A DNA stretch of 64,000 bases from Oceanicoccus sagamiensis (lineage in GTDB: Bacteria > Pseudomonadota > Gammaproteobacteria > Pseudomonadales > Dasaniaceae): assembly GCF_002117105.1 (NCBI RefSeq), contig NZ_CP019343.1, positions 372,001 through 436,000 on the forward strand. Reading direction: 5' to 3'. This document shows positions 42,764 through 52,137 of the stretch, one piece after another. The notes beneath the pieces are model-generated. The model did not search any database, was not told where the DNA came from, and was given only the letters and a program-made list of their open reading frames with translations. How positions within the stretch are numbered: the first letter of the stretch is position 1; the number at the start of each line of letters is the position of its first letter. The position numbers were made by a program, and so were the translations under genes.

Positions 42764-42890
42764 TCGCTGCCGCCTGTATAAGCCCATGCCCGCCCCCATC
42801 ATCTAGTGCAGAATCACCAATAGATATTGTACAAACCGCAAAAGCCAACTAGTCTTGAAAGATGATCAAAACAATAGTCTCTTTTGCTGT

Positions 42891-43352
42891 ATGAATGTTA
42901 AGTATATCAACCCCTTATTGGAATCCACGGTCACGGTGCTCTCCACCATGGCCATGGTTGAAGCAACGCCGGGCAAGCCTTCCATCAAAGAAGGACAAGA
43001 CACACTGGGTGATATCACTGGCATGATTGACCTGGCCGGTGACAAGGTCCACGGCTCATTAGCCATCAGCTTCTCTGAACCCGCCATCCTCGATATTACT
43101 GAAAAAATGCTCGGGGAAAGCGTGACCAGCATCGACGCCACGGTAATTGATGTGGTTGGTGAAATTACCAACATGATTACCGGCAGTGCCAAAAGAATCT
43201 ATTCGGAACAAGGTATGGAATTTGACCTGACCCTGCCTTCTACTCTGGTGGGTAATGACCAACCCCTCCAACACAGTGTCAATGGTGAGCTGATAGTACT
43301 TCCCTTCAATACAGCGGCCGGGCAATTTTATCTGGAACTTTGTTTTAGCTAA
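42891..43352 (+). CDS. cheX: CheX-family phosphatase-like protein
   Basis: The ~153-residue protein has the CheX fold pattern of CheC/FliY/CheX phosphatases, which remove phosphate from CheY-type receivers. The catalytic ExxN motif is seen as GEITN (E91 and N94), as in Thermotoga CheX. The MNVKYINPLLESTVTVLSTMAMV opening is typical, so I choose the ATG at 42891 even though no ribosome site is obvious; a TTG 36 bases upstream is the alternative. The gene follows a hybrid kinase with a receiver domain, so it may dephosphorylate that kinase's receiver or its partner. No chemotaxis cluster is present nearby. Confidence 0.82.
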   Translation: MNVKYINPLLESTVTVLSTMAMVEATPGKPSIKEGQDTLGDITGMIDLAGDKVHGSLAISFSEPAILDITEKMLGESVTSIDATVIDVVGEITNMITGSAKRIYSEQGMEFDLTLPSTLVGNDQPLQHSVNGELIVLPFNTAAGQFYLELCFS

Positions 43353-43451
43353 GCCCTGTCTTAAAAATTGCCCAAGCCTATAAAACCAGTTGAGATACTG
43401 ACAATATCTGTCCACAATAGCTCGCACCGCTATCAGCCAGACGATTGAGCT

Positions 43452-45308
43452 ATGTTGCCAATAAAAATATTAACTGCCCTACTTGCACTGATTCTCTTGC
43501 CCGGGTGCGAACAAACCCAACAGCAACCTGCTAGCGACCAGGAACAGGAACTCACGGCTTTTTTTGCCAGTAGCTACCAGCAAACCTTATCCCGCTCTCC
43601 CATGACGCAAACCTACCGCGGCATAAAAGATAATTATGGCCAATGGGATAATCTCTCTGACAGCTTTGCGCAAGAATCCGAAGCGATTAAAGCCGCCAAT
43701 CTGGAAACGATTAACAGCTTTGAGTTCTACCGACTCAACCCCGACTTACGCCTGTCAGCTGAGCTCTTCCAATATGTAGCGAAGCGCAATCAGCGCTATA
43801 ACAACTTTCGCCACCACAGCTATATCATGCAGCAATTTAGTGGCTGGCATACGCAAATCCCCAGTTTTCTGATTAATATGCATCAGGTCAGCTCACAGGC
43901 TGATGCCGAGGCTTATATCACTCGCCTCTATGGCGTACAAACGCTATTGGATCAGGTGATTGAGCAACTCACTATCCGCGAACAGCTCGGCATCTTCCCC
44001 CCCAAATGGTCCTACCCGCAAATGCTGGATGCCAGCAATAATGTCTTGCAGGGCCAACCCTTTGATAATAGCGATAGCGACTCCGCTATTCTCGCGGATT
44101 TTCGCGCCAAGGTAGAAGCCTTAGATATTGATACCGAGATAAAACAGCTCTTAATTAAAGATGCGCAAGCGGCATTGCTAAACTCACTACTGCCCGGCTA
44201 CCAGTCTCTGATTAACACACTCACCGCACAAATGGCCCTCGCCAGTGATAACGATGGGGTTTGGAAGCACCCCAATGGCGACGACTACTACACCCTGCTA
44301 CTCAACACCTATACCACCACTGATTTAACGGCCGGAGAAATTCACCAGATTGGACGTAAACAAGTAGCAAGAATTCACGCCGAGATGCGCGAGATTATGC
44401 ACACGGTTGGTTTTAAGGGTGACCTGCAGGCCTTCTTTAAATTTATGCGTGAAGACCCTCAGTTTTATTACCCCAATAACGCGCAGGGGCGCGAGCTGTA
44501 TCTCAGTGAGGCCAAACGAGTGCTGGCGGTCATGGAAGAAAAACTCCCACAGACCTTTGGTTTATTACCTAAAGCCCGCCTGAAAATAAAAGCGGTGGAA
44601 GCCTTTAGGGAAAAAACGGCCGGTAAAGCCTTTTATCAATCACCGGCACAAGATGGCTCACGTCCGGGTATTTATTATGCCAACCTCTACGATATGAATA
44701 GCATGCCCATCTACCAGTTAGAGGCGCTGGCTTACCATGAAGGCTTGCCCGGTCACCATATGCAACTGGCCATCACCGTTGAACTGGAAGACGTACCGGA
44801 GTTTCAAAAATACGCCCGCTTTACCGCGTTTACCGAAGGCTGGGGCTTATATTCTGAATATCTGGCCAAAGAGATGGGCGCCTATCAAGACCCCTACAGC
44901 GACTTTGGCCGTCTGGCGATGGACCTTTGGCGAGCCTGCCGTCTGGTGGTCGATACCGGTATTCACGCCAAGCGCTGGGATAAGCAAAAAGCCATCGACT
45001 ATCTGGTAGAAAACACCCCCAATGCCAAGGAAGATGCCACCAAAGCGATTGAGCGCTATATCGTCTACCCCGGTCAGGCCACCGCTTATATGATTGGCAA
45101 AATGAAAATTCTGGCGCTGCGGGAAACTGCCCGCCAACAATTGGGTGAGCAGTTTGATATTCGAGATTTTCATGATCAGGTACTCAAAGATGGTCCGATG
45201 CCGCTAACCCTGCTGGATGCAAAGATACAGCGCTGGGTAGCACAGGTTCAACGACAACAGAAGATTCATTACCCACCACAGTCCAAACTACAGTCCAAAC
45301 TACAGTAA
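43452..45308 (+). CDS. DUF885 lipoprotein, probable metallopeptidase
   Basis: The 618-residue lipoprotein has a lipobox (LLPGC, Cys19) and the DUF885 domain throughout. The HEGLPGHH motif (about 429-436) is the family's likely zinc-binding and catalytic site, and a TEGWGLYSEY motif follows near 460. It probably hydrolyses peptides in the periplasm (family inference). The last codons contain an exact 12-bp repeat that encodes QSKLQSKLQ. The methyltransferase gene starts 4 bases after the stop, so the two are translationally linked or in one operon. Confidence 0.88.
   Translation: MLPIKILTALLALILLPGCEQTQQQPASDQEQELTAFFASSYQQTLSRSPMTQTYRGIKDNYGQWDNLSDSFAQESEAIKAANLETINSFEFYRLNPDLRLSAELFQYVAKRNQRYNNFRHHSYIMQQFSGWHTQIPSFLINMHQVSSQADAEAYITRLYGVQTLLDQVIEQLTIREQLGIFPPKWSYPQMLDASNNVLQGQPFDNSDSDSAILADFRAKVEALDIDTEIKQLLIKDAQAALLNSLLPGYQSLINTLTAQMALASDNDGVWKHPNGDDYYTLLLNTYTTTDLTAGEIHQIGRKQVARIHAEMREIMHTVGFKGDLQAFFKFMREDPQFYYPNNAQGRELYLSEAKRVLAVMEEKLPQTFGLLPKARLKIKAVEAFREKTAGKAFYQSPAQDGSRPGIYYANLYDMNSMPIYQLEALAYHEGLPGHHMQLAITVELEDVPEFQKYARFTAFTEGWGLYSEYLAKEMGAYQDPYSDFGRLAMDLWRACRLVVDTGIHAKRWDKQKAIDYLVENTPNAKEDATKAIERYIVYPGQATAYMIGKMKILALRETARQQLGEQFDIRDFHDQVLKDGPMPLTLLDAKIQRWVAQVQRQQKIHYPPQSKLQSKLQ
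45278..45306 (+). repeat. 12-bp tandem repeat at the end of the DUF885 gene
   Basis: ACAGTCCAAACT is repeated exactly at 45278 and 45290, with a partial third copy (ACAGT) at 45302-45306. The repeats sit in the C-terminal tail and keep the reading frame, so copy number could change tail length without a frameshift. Confidence 0.75.
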
Positions 45309-45311
45309 ACC

Positions 45312-45929
45312 ATGACCATGCAAAAAAATATCCGCAGCGCCTTTGGTGTCAATATTCTCACTTCACAGCATAAGGATATTCGCCGTATCAAGCGCGAAGA
45401 AGAAAACCCCTCTATTCATGGCAATAAGTTTTGGGGTTCCAGCTATTTGATCATGGACTACTTGCAGGAAAACCCACCCGAGCAGGGCTGCAAAGTATTA
45501 GAGCTGGGCTGCGGCTGGGGTCTGGCAGGTATTTACTGTGCCAAACAGCTTGGCGCCGAGGTCACGGCGGTTGATGCCGATGATGCTGTCTTCCCCTATT
45601 TGCATTTACATGCCGAACACAATGGCGTAGCCGTCACAACCCAACAACAGTACTTTGAAAAAATTACCGCCAAGCAACTGGCCGAATACGATCTTATTAT
45701 TGCCGCGGATATTTGTTTTTGGGACGAGCTGGCCGACACCGTGTATAAACTGGTTAAGCGTGCCTGCAAAGCCGGCGCTGGTAAGATTATTATTGCCGAC
45801 CCGGAACGGCCACCGTTCTTCACCATGGCTGAACGCTGTATGGATGAGTTTTACGGGGAGCTGCAACATCGGCAGGTCAATGAACCTCGTCGCGCCACAG
45901 GGGCCATGTTAGTTATCGAGAATGCCTGA
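45312..45929 (+). CDS. class I SAM-dependent methyltransferase
   Basis: The 205-residue cytosolic protein has the Rossmann-like methyltransferase motif I VLELGCGWGLAG (about residues 58-69), then a motif II-like acidic VTAVDADDAV and an IIAADICFWDEL segment. It resembles METTL-type small protein or lipid methyltransferases, which cannot be told apart from sequence alone. It starts 4 bases after the DUF885 stop. A hairpin lies about 20 bases downstream. Confidence 0.85.
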   Translation: MTMQKNIRSAFGVNILTSQHKDIRRIKREEENPSIHGNKFWGSSYLIMDYLQENPPEQGCKVLELGCGWGLAGIYCAKQLGAEVTAVDADDAVFPYLHLHAEHNGVAVTTQQQYFEKITAKQLAEYDLIIAADICFWDELADTVYKLVKRACKAGAGKIIIADPERPPFFTMAERCMDEFYGELQHRQVNEPRRATGAMLVIENA

Positions 45930-45950
45930 CGGCTATACTTGCCACATAAA

Positions 45951-45976
45951 GCTGTTGCCCCTGAGCAAACAACAGC
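45951..45976 (+). terminator. hairpin after the methyltransferase gene
   Basis: GCTGTTG (45951-45957) and CAACAGC (45970-45976) form a 7-bp stem with a 12-base loop, 21 bases after the stop. No T run follows, so activity is uncertain. Confidence 0.35.
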
Positions 45977-46122
45977 CTGAGCAAGCTAAATAATTACAAA
46001 ACCTGCTTCAGTAACTGTCTTATCAAGCACTCATTACCCAAGGGCTTATCAGCAGGACTTTCCACTTCACAGCCTTAGCGATTCGTTCTACAATCATCCC
46101 ACTTTAAAGAACGGAGATCACC

Positions 46123-46320
46123 ATGCGTCTGCTACTTGCATTGCTACTGCCCTGGCTGCAATTTTTCACTATTGGTCGCCCCATCGCTGGTATTGTCTGC
46201 CTGCTGCTTCAACTCACCCTGATTGGCTGGATCCCTGCTGCAATTTGGTCTGTCTATGCCTTAAGCCAATATAAAACCGACCAAAAAATCGAAGATGCAC
46301 TCGGCGGCGGCAAAGACTAA
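46123..46320 (+). CDS. YqaE/Pmp3 family small membrane protein
   Basis: The 65-residue protein has two membrane helices, with the conserved GRPIAGIVCLLLQLTLIGWIPAAIWSVYAL block of the YqaE/Pmp3 family. These proteins are linked to membrane potential and stress resistance. GGAG precedes the ATG. It is a short gene but clearly real because of the family match. Confidence 0.88.
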   Translation: MRLLLALLLPWLQFFTIGRPIAGIVCLLLQLTLIGWIPAAIWSVYALSQYKTDQKIEDALGGGKD

Positions 46321-46380
46321 TCCATAGGATTAGTTTTGGCATCACCCTCCTCTTTAATCACTGATCTAACAGGTGAGTTT

Positions 46381-47049
46381 ATGACAATGTTTCAAACATC
46401 AAAGTTACTGCCATCATCGCTACTGATTATTATGCTGAGCGTTTTGCTATCCGGCTGTGAAAGTACCTATTATTCCGCACTGGAAGAAGTGGGCTACCAC
46501 AAGCGGGATATTCTGATCGACCGGATTGAAGAAGCGCAGGAAGCTCAGGTTGAAGGGCAGGAACAATTTAAAAGCGCGCTGGAGCAATTTAAGTCGGTGG
46601 TGAACTTTGATGGCGGTGAACTGGAAGAAGTCTATCAGCAGCTCAACGATGAATATGAAAGCAGTGTTGATGCGGCCGAAGAAATCAGCAACCGCATTGA
46701 ATCGGTAGACAGTGTCGCCAATGCTTTATTTGACGAATGGAGTGATGAACTTGGCGAATACACCAATGCCAACCTGCGCAGAGACAGTGAAAGAAAGCTG
46801 AAAGAAACCAAACGACGCTATAAAAACTTACTCAGCGCTATGCGCAAAACAGAGAAATCGATTGACCCCGTACTCAACACCCTGCGGGACAATACGCTTT
46901 ACCTAAAGCACAATTTAAATGCCAGAGCTATCAGCTCACTGAAAAATGAGCTGGGCACAGTGAATAAAAATGTAACGGCCTTAATCAGTAATATGGAACA
47001 AGCGATTAAAGAATCTGATGCCTTTATTAAAGAATTAAAACAAGGATAA
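46381..47049 (+). CDS. DUF2959 lipoprotein
   Basis: The ~222-residue envelope lipoprotein has a lipobox (LLSGCES; Cys near residue 26) and a long helical, coiled-coil-like region (about 60-215), characteristic of DUF2959. Charged heptads dominate. Its function is unknown. The ATG at 46381 is chosen because AGGTGAG lies before it and because the longer frame would add a non-signal segment. The MBL-fold gene starts 6 bases after the stop, so the two are one operon. Confidence 0.85.
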   Translation: MTMFQTSKLLPSSLLIIMLSVLLSGCESTYYSALEEVGYHKRDILIDRIEEAQEAQVEGQEQFKSALEQFKSVVNFDGGELEEVYQQLNDEYESSVDAAEEISNRIESVDSVANALFDEWSDELGEYTNANLRRDSERKLKETKRRYKNLLSAMRKTEKSIDPVLNTLRDNTLYLKHNLNARAISSLKNELGTVNKNVTALISNMEQAIKESDAFIKELKQG

Positions 47050-47055
47050 AACACC

Positions 47056-47940
47056 ATGTTAAAGCAACTACTGATCACCCTGACCGCTGCCACCGTAAGC
47101 AGCAGCCTGATGGCTGGAGGCCATGGAGCCACCGCAGGTTTTAACAGCACCAAAATCAATGACTCTATCACCTTGCTACAGGGTAAAGGCGGCAATATTG
47201 CTGTCAGCCATGGCAGTGATGGCCTGCTGATTATTGATGACGATTATGCAGATATGTCAGACAGCCTGAAGCAACAATTAGCAGAACTGGGTGGCGGCAG
47301 CGAATTAAAATATATCCTGAATACACACTGGCATAGTGACCATACCGGCAGCAATGATGCATTGGGCAAAGGGGTCGCTATTGTGGCCCATGATAATGTC
47401 AGAAAGAGACTAAGCAGCCCGCAGGAAGTGCCTTTTTTCAATATGGTTACCACCGCTCAAGCCAAGCACGCCCTGCCCAGCCTGACTTACCCTGATGCAA
47501 TGAATATTCACTTTAACGATGAAAGCATTCGACTGGAGCATTACCCCAATGGCCATACCGATGGCGACTCGGTGGTGTTTTTTGAATCATCGAATGTGGT
47601 GCATATGGGCGACCATATGTTTTATCCGATGTTTCCCTTTGTCGATATCAGCAGTGATGGCAATGTCGTTAACTTCGCGAACAATGTGGGCAAAGTCTTA
47701 GCCAAAGTAAATGATGCTACGGTGGTTATTCCTGGTCATGGCCCGCTTACCGATAAAAAAGGCTTAACGACTTACCATCAGATGCTGATGCAAACCATTG
47801 CGGAAGTTAAAGCTATGAAGGCGGAAGGCCTAAGCGTTAAACAAGCTCAGGCCAGAGGCTTAAGTCCAAAGTGGCAGGAATGGAATGGCGGCTTTATCAA
47901 ACAAGAAAATTATATTGCGTTTATTTACCAGAGTTTATAA
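47056..47940 (+). CDS. secreted metallo-beta-lactamase-fold hydrolase
   Basis: The 294-residue periplasmic enzyme has a Sec signal (cleavage near SLMA-GG, residue 20) and the MBL signature THWHSDHTG (H91, H93, D95, H96). Further metal ligands are probably the His in YPNGHTDGD and the terminal HGP motif (IPGHGPLTD). The substrate cannot be assigned: beta-lactam, lactone, ester and sulphate targets occur in related proteins. It follows DUF2959 by 6 bases and is convergent with hda. Confidence 0.88.
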   Translation: MLKQLLITLTAATVSSSLMAGGHGATAGFNSTKINDSITLLQGKGGNIAVSHGSDGLLIIDDDYADMSDSLKQQLAELGGGSELKYILNTHWHSDHTGSNDALGKGVAIVAHDNVRKRLSSPQEVPFFNMVTTAQAKHALPSLTYPDAMNIHFNDESIRLEHYPNGHTDGDSVVFFESSNVVHMGDHMFYPMFPFVDISSDGNVVNFANNVGKVLAKVNDATVVIPGHGPLTDKKGLTTYHQMLMQTIAEVKAMKAEGLSVKQAQARGLSPKWQEWNGGFIKQENYIAFIYQSL

Positions 47941-47951
47941 AACACCGGGGC

Positions 47952-48653
47952 TTACCAGCCCATAATATCCTTCACAAAGGGCACCGTTAGCCGGCGCTGT
48001 TCTTTTAACGACGCATGGTCCAGGGTGTCTAATACATCTAACAACGTTTCCATATCGCGCTGGCAGCGGTGATAAATAAACTGTATAACCTCATCATTTA
48101 ATTCCAGCCCCCGCCGCTCAGCGCGCAACTGAATGGCGGCACTGCGCTGTGGGTCGCTCAGGCTTTTCAATTGAAAAACTGCCCCCCAACTTAAGCGGGA
48201 ACTTAAATCAGCCAAACCACTATTAAGTTCACGCACCGCGCTATTGGCACTCACGATAAGATGGACCTGTCGTTCCTGCAAACGATTAAATAAATGAAAT
48301 AGCGATTGTTCCCAGTCGCTATCCCCCATCACCGTATCAATATCATCCAGGCAGACCAGCGATAACTGTTCCAAGCCTTCAAATAATTCCTGCGGGGGGT
48401 AATCGCGCAATTCGGTCAGGGGTAAATAAACGGACGTCAGGCCCAATTCATCGGCCTGATGGCAAGCGGCCTGTAACAGGTGGCTGCGGCCACCCCGGCT
48501 GGCACCATAGAGAAAAATATAGCGCTCACCACTGGGCAGTTGAGCACGCAGGGTTTCCAGTAATAATGCGTTATCACCGGCATAAAAATTATCAAACGTA
48601 GTATCGTCCCGCAGCTGAACTGCCAGCGGTAATTGCTCAAAGGTAAAACTCAT
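47952..48653 (-). CDS. hda: DnaA regulatory inactivator Hda
   Basis: The 233-residue AAA+-like protein works with the DNA sliding clamp to convert DnaA-ATP to DnaA-ADP after initiation. The N-terminal clamp-binding motif QLPLAVQL (residues 7-14) is present. The Walker A is the family's Arg variant (GASRGGRSHLLQ), and Walker B is LVCLDDIDTV. It is the last gene of the DUF2066, AI-2E permease, hda operon; its start overlaps the permease stop by 4 bases (ATGA). Confidence 0.93.
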   Translation of the reverse strand: MSFTFEQLPLAVQLRDDTTFDNFYAGDNALLLETLRAQLPSGERYIFLYGASRGGRSHLLQAACHQADELGLTSVYLPLTELRDYPPQELFEGLEQLSLVCLDDIDTVMGDSDWEQSLFHLFNRLQERQVHLIVSANSAVRELNSGLADLSSRLSWGAVFQLKSLSDPQRSAAIQLRAERRGLELNDEVIQFIYHRCQRDMETLLDVLDTLDHASLKEQRRLTVPFVKDIMGW

Positions 48654-49711
48654 AAACCGTCCGCAGAATACAGCTTGCTATCTTTATAGCTGGAATGGGC
48701 ATGGCGCAATAACACCATAATCACCGCGGCGACGGGCAAGGCCAATAATACACCGGTAAAGCCAGCCAACTGGCCACCGGCCATAATGGCGAAAATAACC
48801 GCCACTGGGTGCAAGCCAATTCTATCGCCGACCAGCAGCGGGGTTAATACCATACCTTCTAACATCTGACCGACAGCGAATACGCCACCGACCGCCAGTA
48901 ACATCGATAATTCATGGAACTGGAACCAGGCGGCTATACCTGCTGCGGCAATACCTACAATAAAACCCATATAGGGAACAATACTGGCCAGACCTGCGGT
49001 AAGCCCGAGGATTAGTGCCAAATCCAGGCCAACCATTTTCAGACCAATGGTATAGATAATTCCCAGCGCCAACATGACCAGTAACTGGCCGCGAATAAAG
49101 GCCCCTAAAATTTCATCACACTCGTTGGCCAGACCTGCCACGGTTGGCTCGATAGAACGGGGCAACAGGTCGCGCAGGCGGGCCATGAGAACATCCCAAT
49201 CCCTTAGCAGGTAGAAAGTCACCACGGGGATTAATACCAGGTTGGCTAAGCCGGTTAACATCGCCACACTGGAGCCCGCTACTTTGCTCCAGATCTGGCC
49301 CAGCAGACCACCGGCGGAGGTCCAGTTTTCTGTGAGCACGGTTCTAAACTGGGTGATTGGCAAACTGTCTTTGGGTAAGTCCATCGTACGCTGCAACCAG
49401 GGTATCAGGACATCCTGAATAGCATGCAGCCACTGCGGAATTTTTGTGGCCAATAGATCCAGTTGCCGCCCGATAAGCGGAATGGTCAGTAAGATGCCGA
49501 TCACCACCACTGAACTCAAGCTGACAAACACCAGCGTTACCGCCAAGGTGCGGCCCAAACCGCGCTCTTCTAAACGATCAGCCAAGGGGTCTCCCAGATA
49601 GGCCAGCAGCGCACCGACCAGAAAAGGCATCAGGATAGCCTCTAACATAACCACTAACACTGCCATCACAAGCAGCGCTGCCAACGCCCATAACTTTTGT
49701 ATGTCTGTCAT
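48650..49711 (-). CDS. perM: AI-2E family transporter (PerM-like permease)
   Basis: The 353-residue membrane protein has about eight helices and the AI-2E/UPF0118 signature, including the glycine-rich segment near LGLTAGLASIVPYMGFIVGI. Substrates include signal molecules or ions in different members; none is set here. It is in the conserved DUF2066-permease-hda operon next to purM, and its last 4 bases overlap the hda start. Confidence 0.9.
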   Translation of the reverse strand: MTDIQKLWALAALLVMAVLVVMLEAILMPFLVGALLAYLGDPLADRLEERGLGRTLAVTLVFVSLSSVVVIGILLTIPLIGRQLDLLATKIPQWLHAIQDVLIPWLQRTMDLPKDSLPITQFRTVLTENWTSAGGLLGQIWSKVAGSSVAMLTGLANLVLIPVVTFYLLRDWDVLMARLRDLLPRSIEPTVAGLANECDEILGAFIRGQLLVMLALGIIYTIGLKMVGLDLALILGLTAGLASIVPYMGFIVGIAAAGIAAWFQFHELSMLLAVGGVFAVGQMLEGMVLTPLLVGDRIGLHPVAVIFAIMAGGQLAGFTGVLLALPVAAVIMVLLRHAHSSYKDSKLYSADGL

Positions 49712-49735
49712 CAGATAATCCCTGTTATCCAGCGT

Positions 49736-50848
49736 TTAAGGAGCAGGCCAAGCATAATCCAGAGCAATCGTATAATCACCCTGATAGCTGCTAAGCACCT
49801 GCGGCTGGATACGTTTATCCAGAGCAAAAGACTGCTCTAACTGGGCCAATAAACCATCAGCTATGAGACGCACGATAATTTCATCCGCCTCAACACTCAC
49901 CACATTGGCATGCCGAATGGCCGCCACCGACTCCAGATAGCTAATAGCGCGGGCATAGGCGGTAAAGTCATTAATGCCGCTGAGGCGCATTAACACGCCA
50001 TTGTCGGCAATATTCACTGGGGCAATCGCATACTGCTGGGCCAGTCGCTCTGCCACTTCATCAACCGCCACTGCTATATAGTCGTTAGCACTGGTGGCTT
50101 CAGCATCAAACCTGATCGTCTGCCCGGCATAAGAGTAGCGCCAACTGCCCAGCCATTCACCATTGGTCAGGCGAGTTACCCGGCCCAGTAATACGGTATC
50201 GGTCTGGTAGCGCTCGACCGCTGCATTGGCCCGCGGGTGGTTTAGTTGCCACAGCTGATCAGTGGATACAGCCACCATATCTTCCAGATCCAGTGTTGGC
50301 AGTTTAACCGCAAGACCCCTGCGCTCAGCATTGGCAGCGATAGCCTGCAATAGATCGGGGTCGGTATCCGCATTGGCAAAACGTCGCTTATTGCCCTCCG
50401 CCACAACCACCCATAGCAAAACCGTTGGACGATTGCTGGACCATAGCGGCAAGCCCGCCTCACGCAGGGTGGCGTCGATTAGTTTGGGTTCAAACTCAAT
50501 CACCGCATAGAGCTGTTCGCCCTCGACGTTGGCAGGCTCACTGGCTATCAGCCGAGGCCGCTTTTCATAGCGGAACTGCTTGATATATTGGCTGGCGTTT
50601 TTGATCGCTGACTTAATGGCGGGCTGCTGCACCAGCTCGGCATTACCCGAGACACGAACCAGCACGGTGCTTAACCCCTCTCGGGTGGCACGCGTTAGGT
50701 CCTGACTGGACTGGGAATCCACCTTCACCGCGGTATCATATAAGCCATCCACCTCTTCAGCGCTGGCCAGGGGTGACAGCAGCAGGCAATAGACGATGCC
50801 AATAAGCCGGGCAAAATGTAATCGAGCAACCAAGATAATGTATCCCAA
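49736..50848 (-). CDS. DUF2066 protein
   Basis: The 370-residue protein begins with a signal peptide-like segment (about 12-29; LLLSPLASA) and has the DUF2066 pattern with TREGLSTVLVRVSGNAELVQQPAIKSAIKNASQYI. It is probably periplasmic. Its function is unknown, but the gene is conserved beside purM/hda in gammaproteobacteria. No ATG is present at the signal peptide; the TTG at 50848 or a TTG at residue 6 (GGGA upstream) is the start. The promoter faces purM across the 232-base gap. Confidence 0.88.
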   Translation of the reverse strand: MGYIILVARLHFARLIGIVYCLLLSPLASAEEVDGLYDTAVKVDSQSSQDLTRATREGLSTVLVRVSGNAELVQQPAIKSAIKNASQYIKQFRYEKRPRLIASEPANVEGEQLYAVIEFEPKLIDATLREAGLPLWSSNRPTVLLWVVVAEGNKRRFANADTDPDLLQAIAANAERRGLAVKLPTLDLEDMVAVSTDQLWQLNHPRANAAVERYQTDTVLLGRVTRLTNGEWLGSWRYSYAGQTIRFDAEATSANDYIAVAVDEVAERLAQQYAIAPVNIADNGVLMRLSGINDFTAYARAISYLESVAAIRHANVVSVEADEIIVRLIADGLLAQLEQSFALDKRIQPQVLSSYQGDYTIALDYAWPAP

Positions 50849-51080
50849 ACTGGTGATTTAGCCTGTTGCCAGCGGCAATAGGCCTTTTATGATGGGACGC
50901 ATTGTAGCAATCTGATTCAATCAGTACAGCTTTCATCGCGATTCCACTGGCCAAGCGGTTAAAGAGCTTAATTTATGGTCGTACTTGGGCGGCATTCAAG
51001 CTAAAATAGCGCGCCTAGAAAGTTGGCAACCCAGATAACCGCCATCACCAATCACAGACTACCCAAGAGCCCAGTAATCC
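50849..51080. promoter_or_regulatory. divergent promoter region, DUF2066 operon / purM
   Basis: These 232 bases hold the promoters of the DUF2066-perM-hda operon (-) and of purM (+). A 13-bp palindrome, CTGATT-C-AATCAG, lies at 50912-50924. It does not match the PurR box consensus (ACGCAAACGTTTGCGT-like). Confidence 0.55.
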
Positions 51081-52133
51081 ATGAGCGAAGAAAATTCCAA
51101 GCAGTCCTTGAGCTATAAAGATGCCGGCGTTGATATTGACGCAGGTAATGCCCTGGTTGACCGTATCAAACACGTTGCCAAGCGCACCCGTCGCCCCGAA
51201 GTGATGGCTGGCCTGGGCGGCTTTGGCGCGCTGTGTGAAATCCCTGAAGGCTATAAGCAACCTGTGCTGGTGTCAGGCACCGATGGCGTGGGCACCAAAT
51301 TACGGCTGGCGATGGATCTGGGTATTCACGATACGATTGGTATCGATCTGGTAGCCATGTGTGTCAATGACCTGATTGTAGCCGGTGCCGAACCGCTGTT
51401 TTTTCTCGACTATTATGCAACGGGTAAGCTTAACGTTGATACCGCAGCAGCGGTGGTTGAAGGGATTGGCACAGGCTGTGAACTGTCCGGCTGTGCATTA
51501 GTCGGTGGTGAGACCGCTGAAATGCCCGGCATGTATGAAGGCGAAGATTATGATCTGGCGGGCTTCTGCGTCGGCGTGGCCGAAAAAGCCGACATTATTG
51601 ATGGCAGCAAAGTCAGCACCGGTGACACCTTGATTGGCCTGGCCTCCTCGGGCCCCCACTCCAACGGCTATTCATTAATTCGTAAAATCATTGAAGTCAG
51701 CGGCGCCGATTTGACCGAAAACTGCGGCGATACCACACTCGCCAAAGCCTTAATGGCGCCTACACAAATCTATGTCAAAGCCATACTGGCACTGATGAAA
51801 GAGTGCTCGGTCAATGCACTATCGCATATAACCGGCGGTGGTTTGCTGGAAAATATTCCCCGCGTCTTGCCCGACAATGCCAAAGCCGTTATCGACCTGC
51901 AAAGCTGGCAGCAGCCTGAGGTATTTAACTGGCTGCAACAACAGGGCAATGTCGACGCGGTTGAAATGTACCGCACCTTTAACTGCGGTGTGGGTATGGT
52001 CTTGGCGGTAGCCAATAGCGATGCTGATAAAGCTTTAGCAGTACTTAAAGCTCAAGGCGAAACCCCCTGGGTGATTGGCCATATTGCCAGCGCCGCAGCG
52101 GGAGAAGAACAGGTCGAGTTGCAGGGACTGTAA
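51081..52133 (+). CDS. purM: phosphoribosylformylglycinamidine cyclo-ligase PurM
   Basis: The 350-residue enzyme of purine synthesis converts FGAM to AIR with ATP. Diagnostic segments are [50 protein letters not shown] and [15 protein letters not shown]. Length matches E. coli PurM (345). purN follows 4 bases after the stop codon, the usual order. Confidence 0.96.
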   Translation: MSEENSKQSLSYKDAGVDIDAGNALVDRIKHVAKRTRRPEVMAGLGGFGALCEIPEGYKQPVLVSGTDGVGTKLRLAMDLGIHDTIGIDLVAMCVNDLIVAGAEPLFFLDYYATGKLNVDTAAAVVEGIGTGCELSGCALVGGETAEMPGMYEGEDYDLAGFCVGVAEKADIIDGSKVSTGDTLIGLASSGPHSNGYSLIRKIIEVSGADLTENCGDTTLAKALMAPTQIYVKAILALMKECSVNALSHITGGGLLENIPRVLPDNAKAVIDLQSWQQPEVFNWLQQQGNVDAVEMYRTFNCGVGMVLAVANSDADKALAVLKAQGETPWVIGHIASAAAGEEQVELQGL

Positions 52134-52137
52134 CTGC

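Noticed and set aside
43997-44003. C7 tract in the DUF885 gene as another frameshift site
   Set aside because: The gene reads through this tract in the correct frame, so there is no break here.
52075-52137. Upstream extension of purN into purM
   Set aside because: The added residues are the out-of-frame end of purM; the ATG at 52138 has a ribosome site and gives the normal PurN start.
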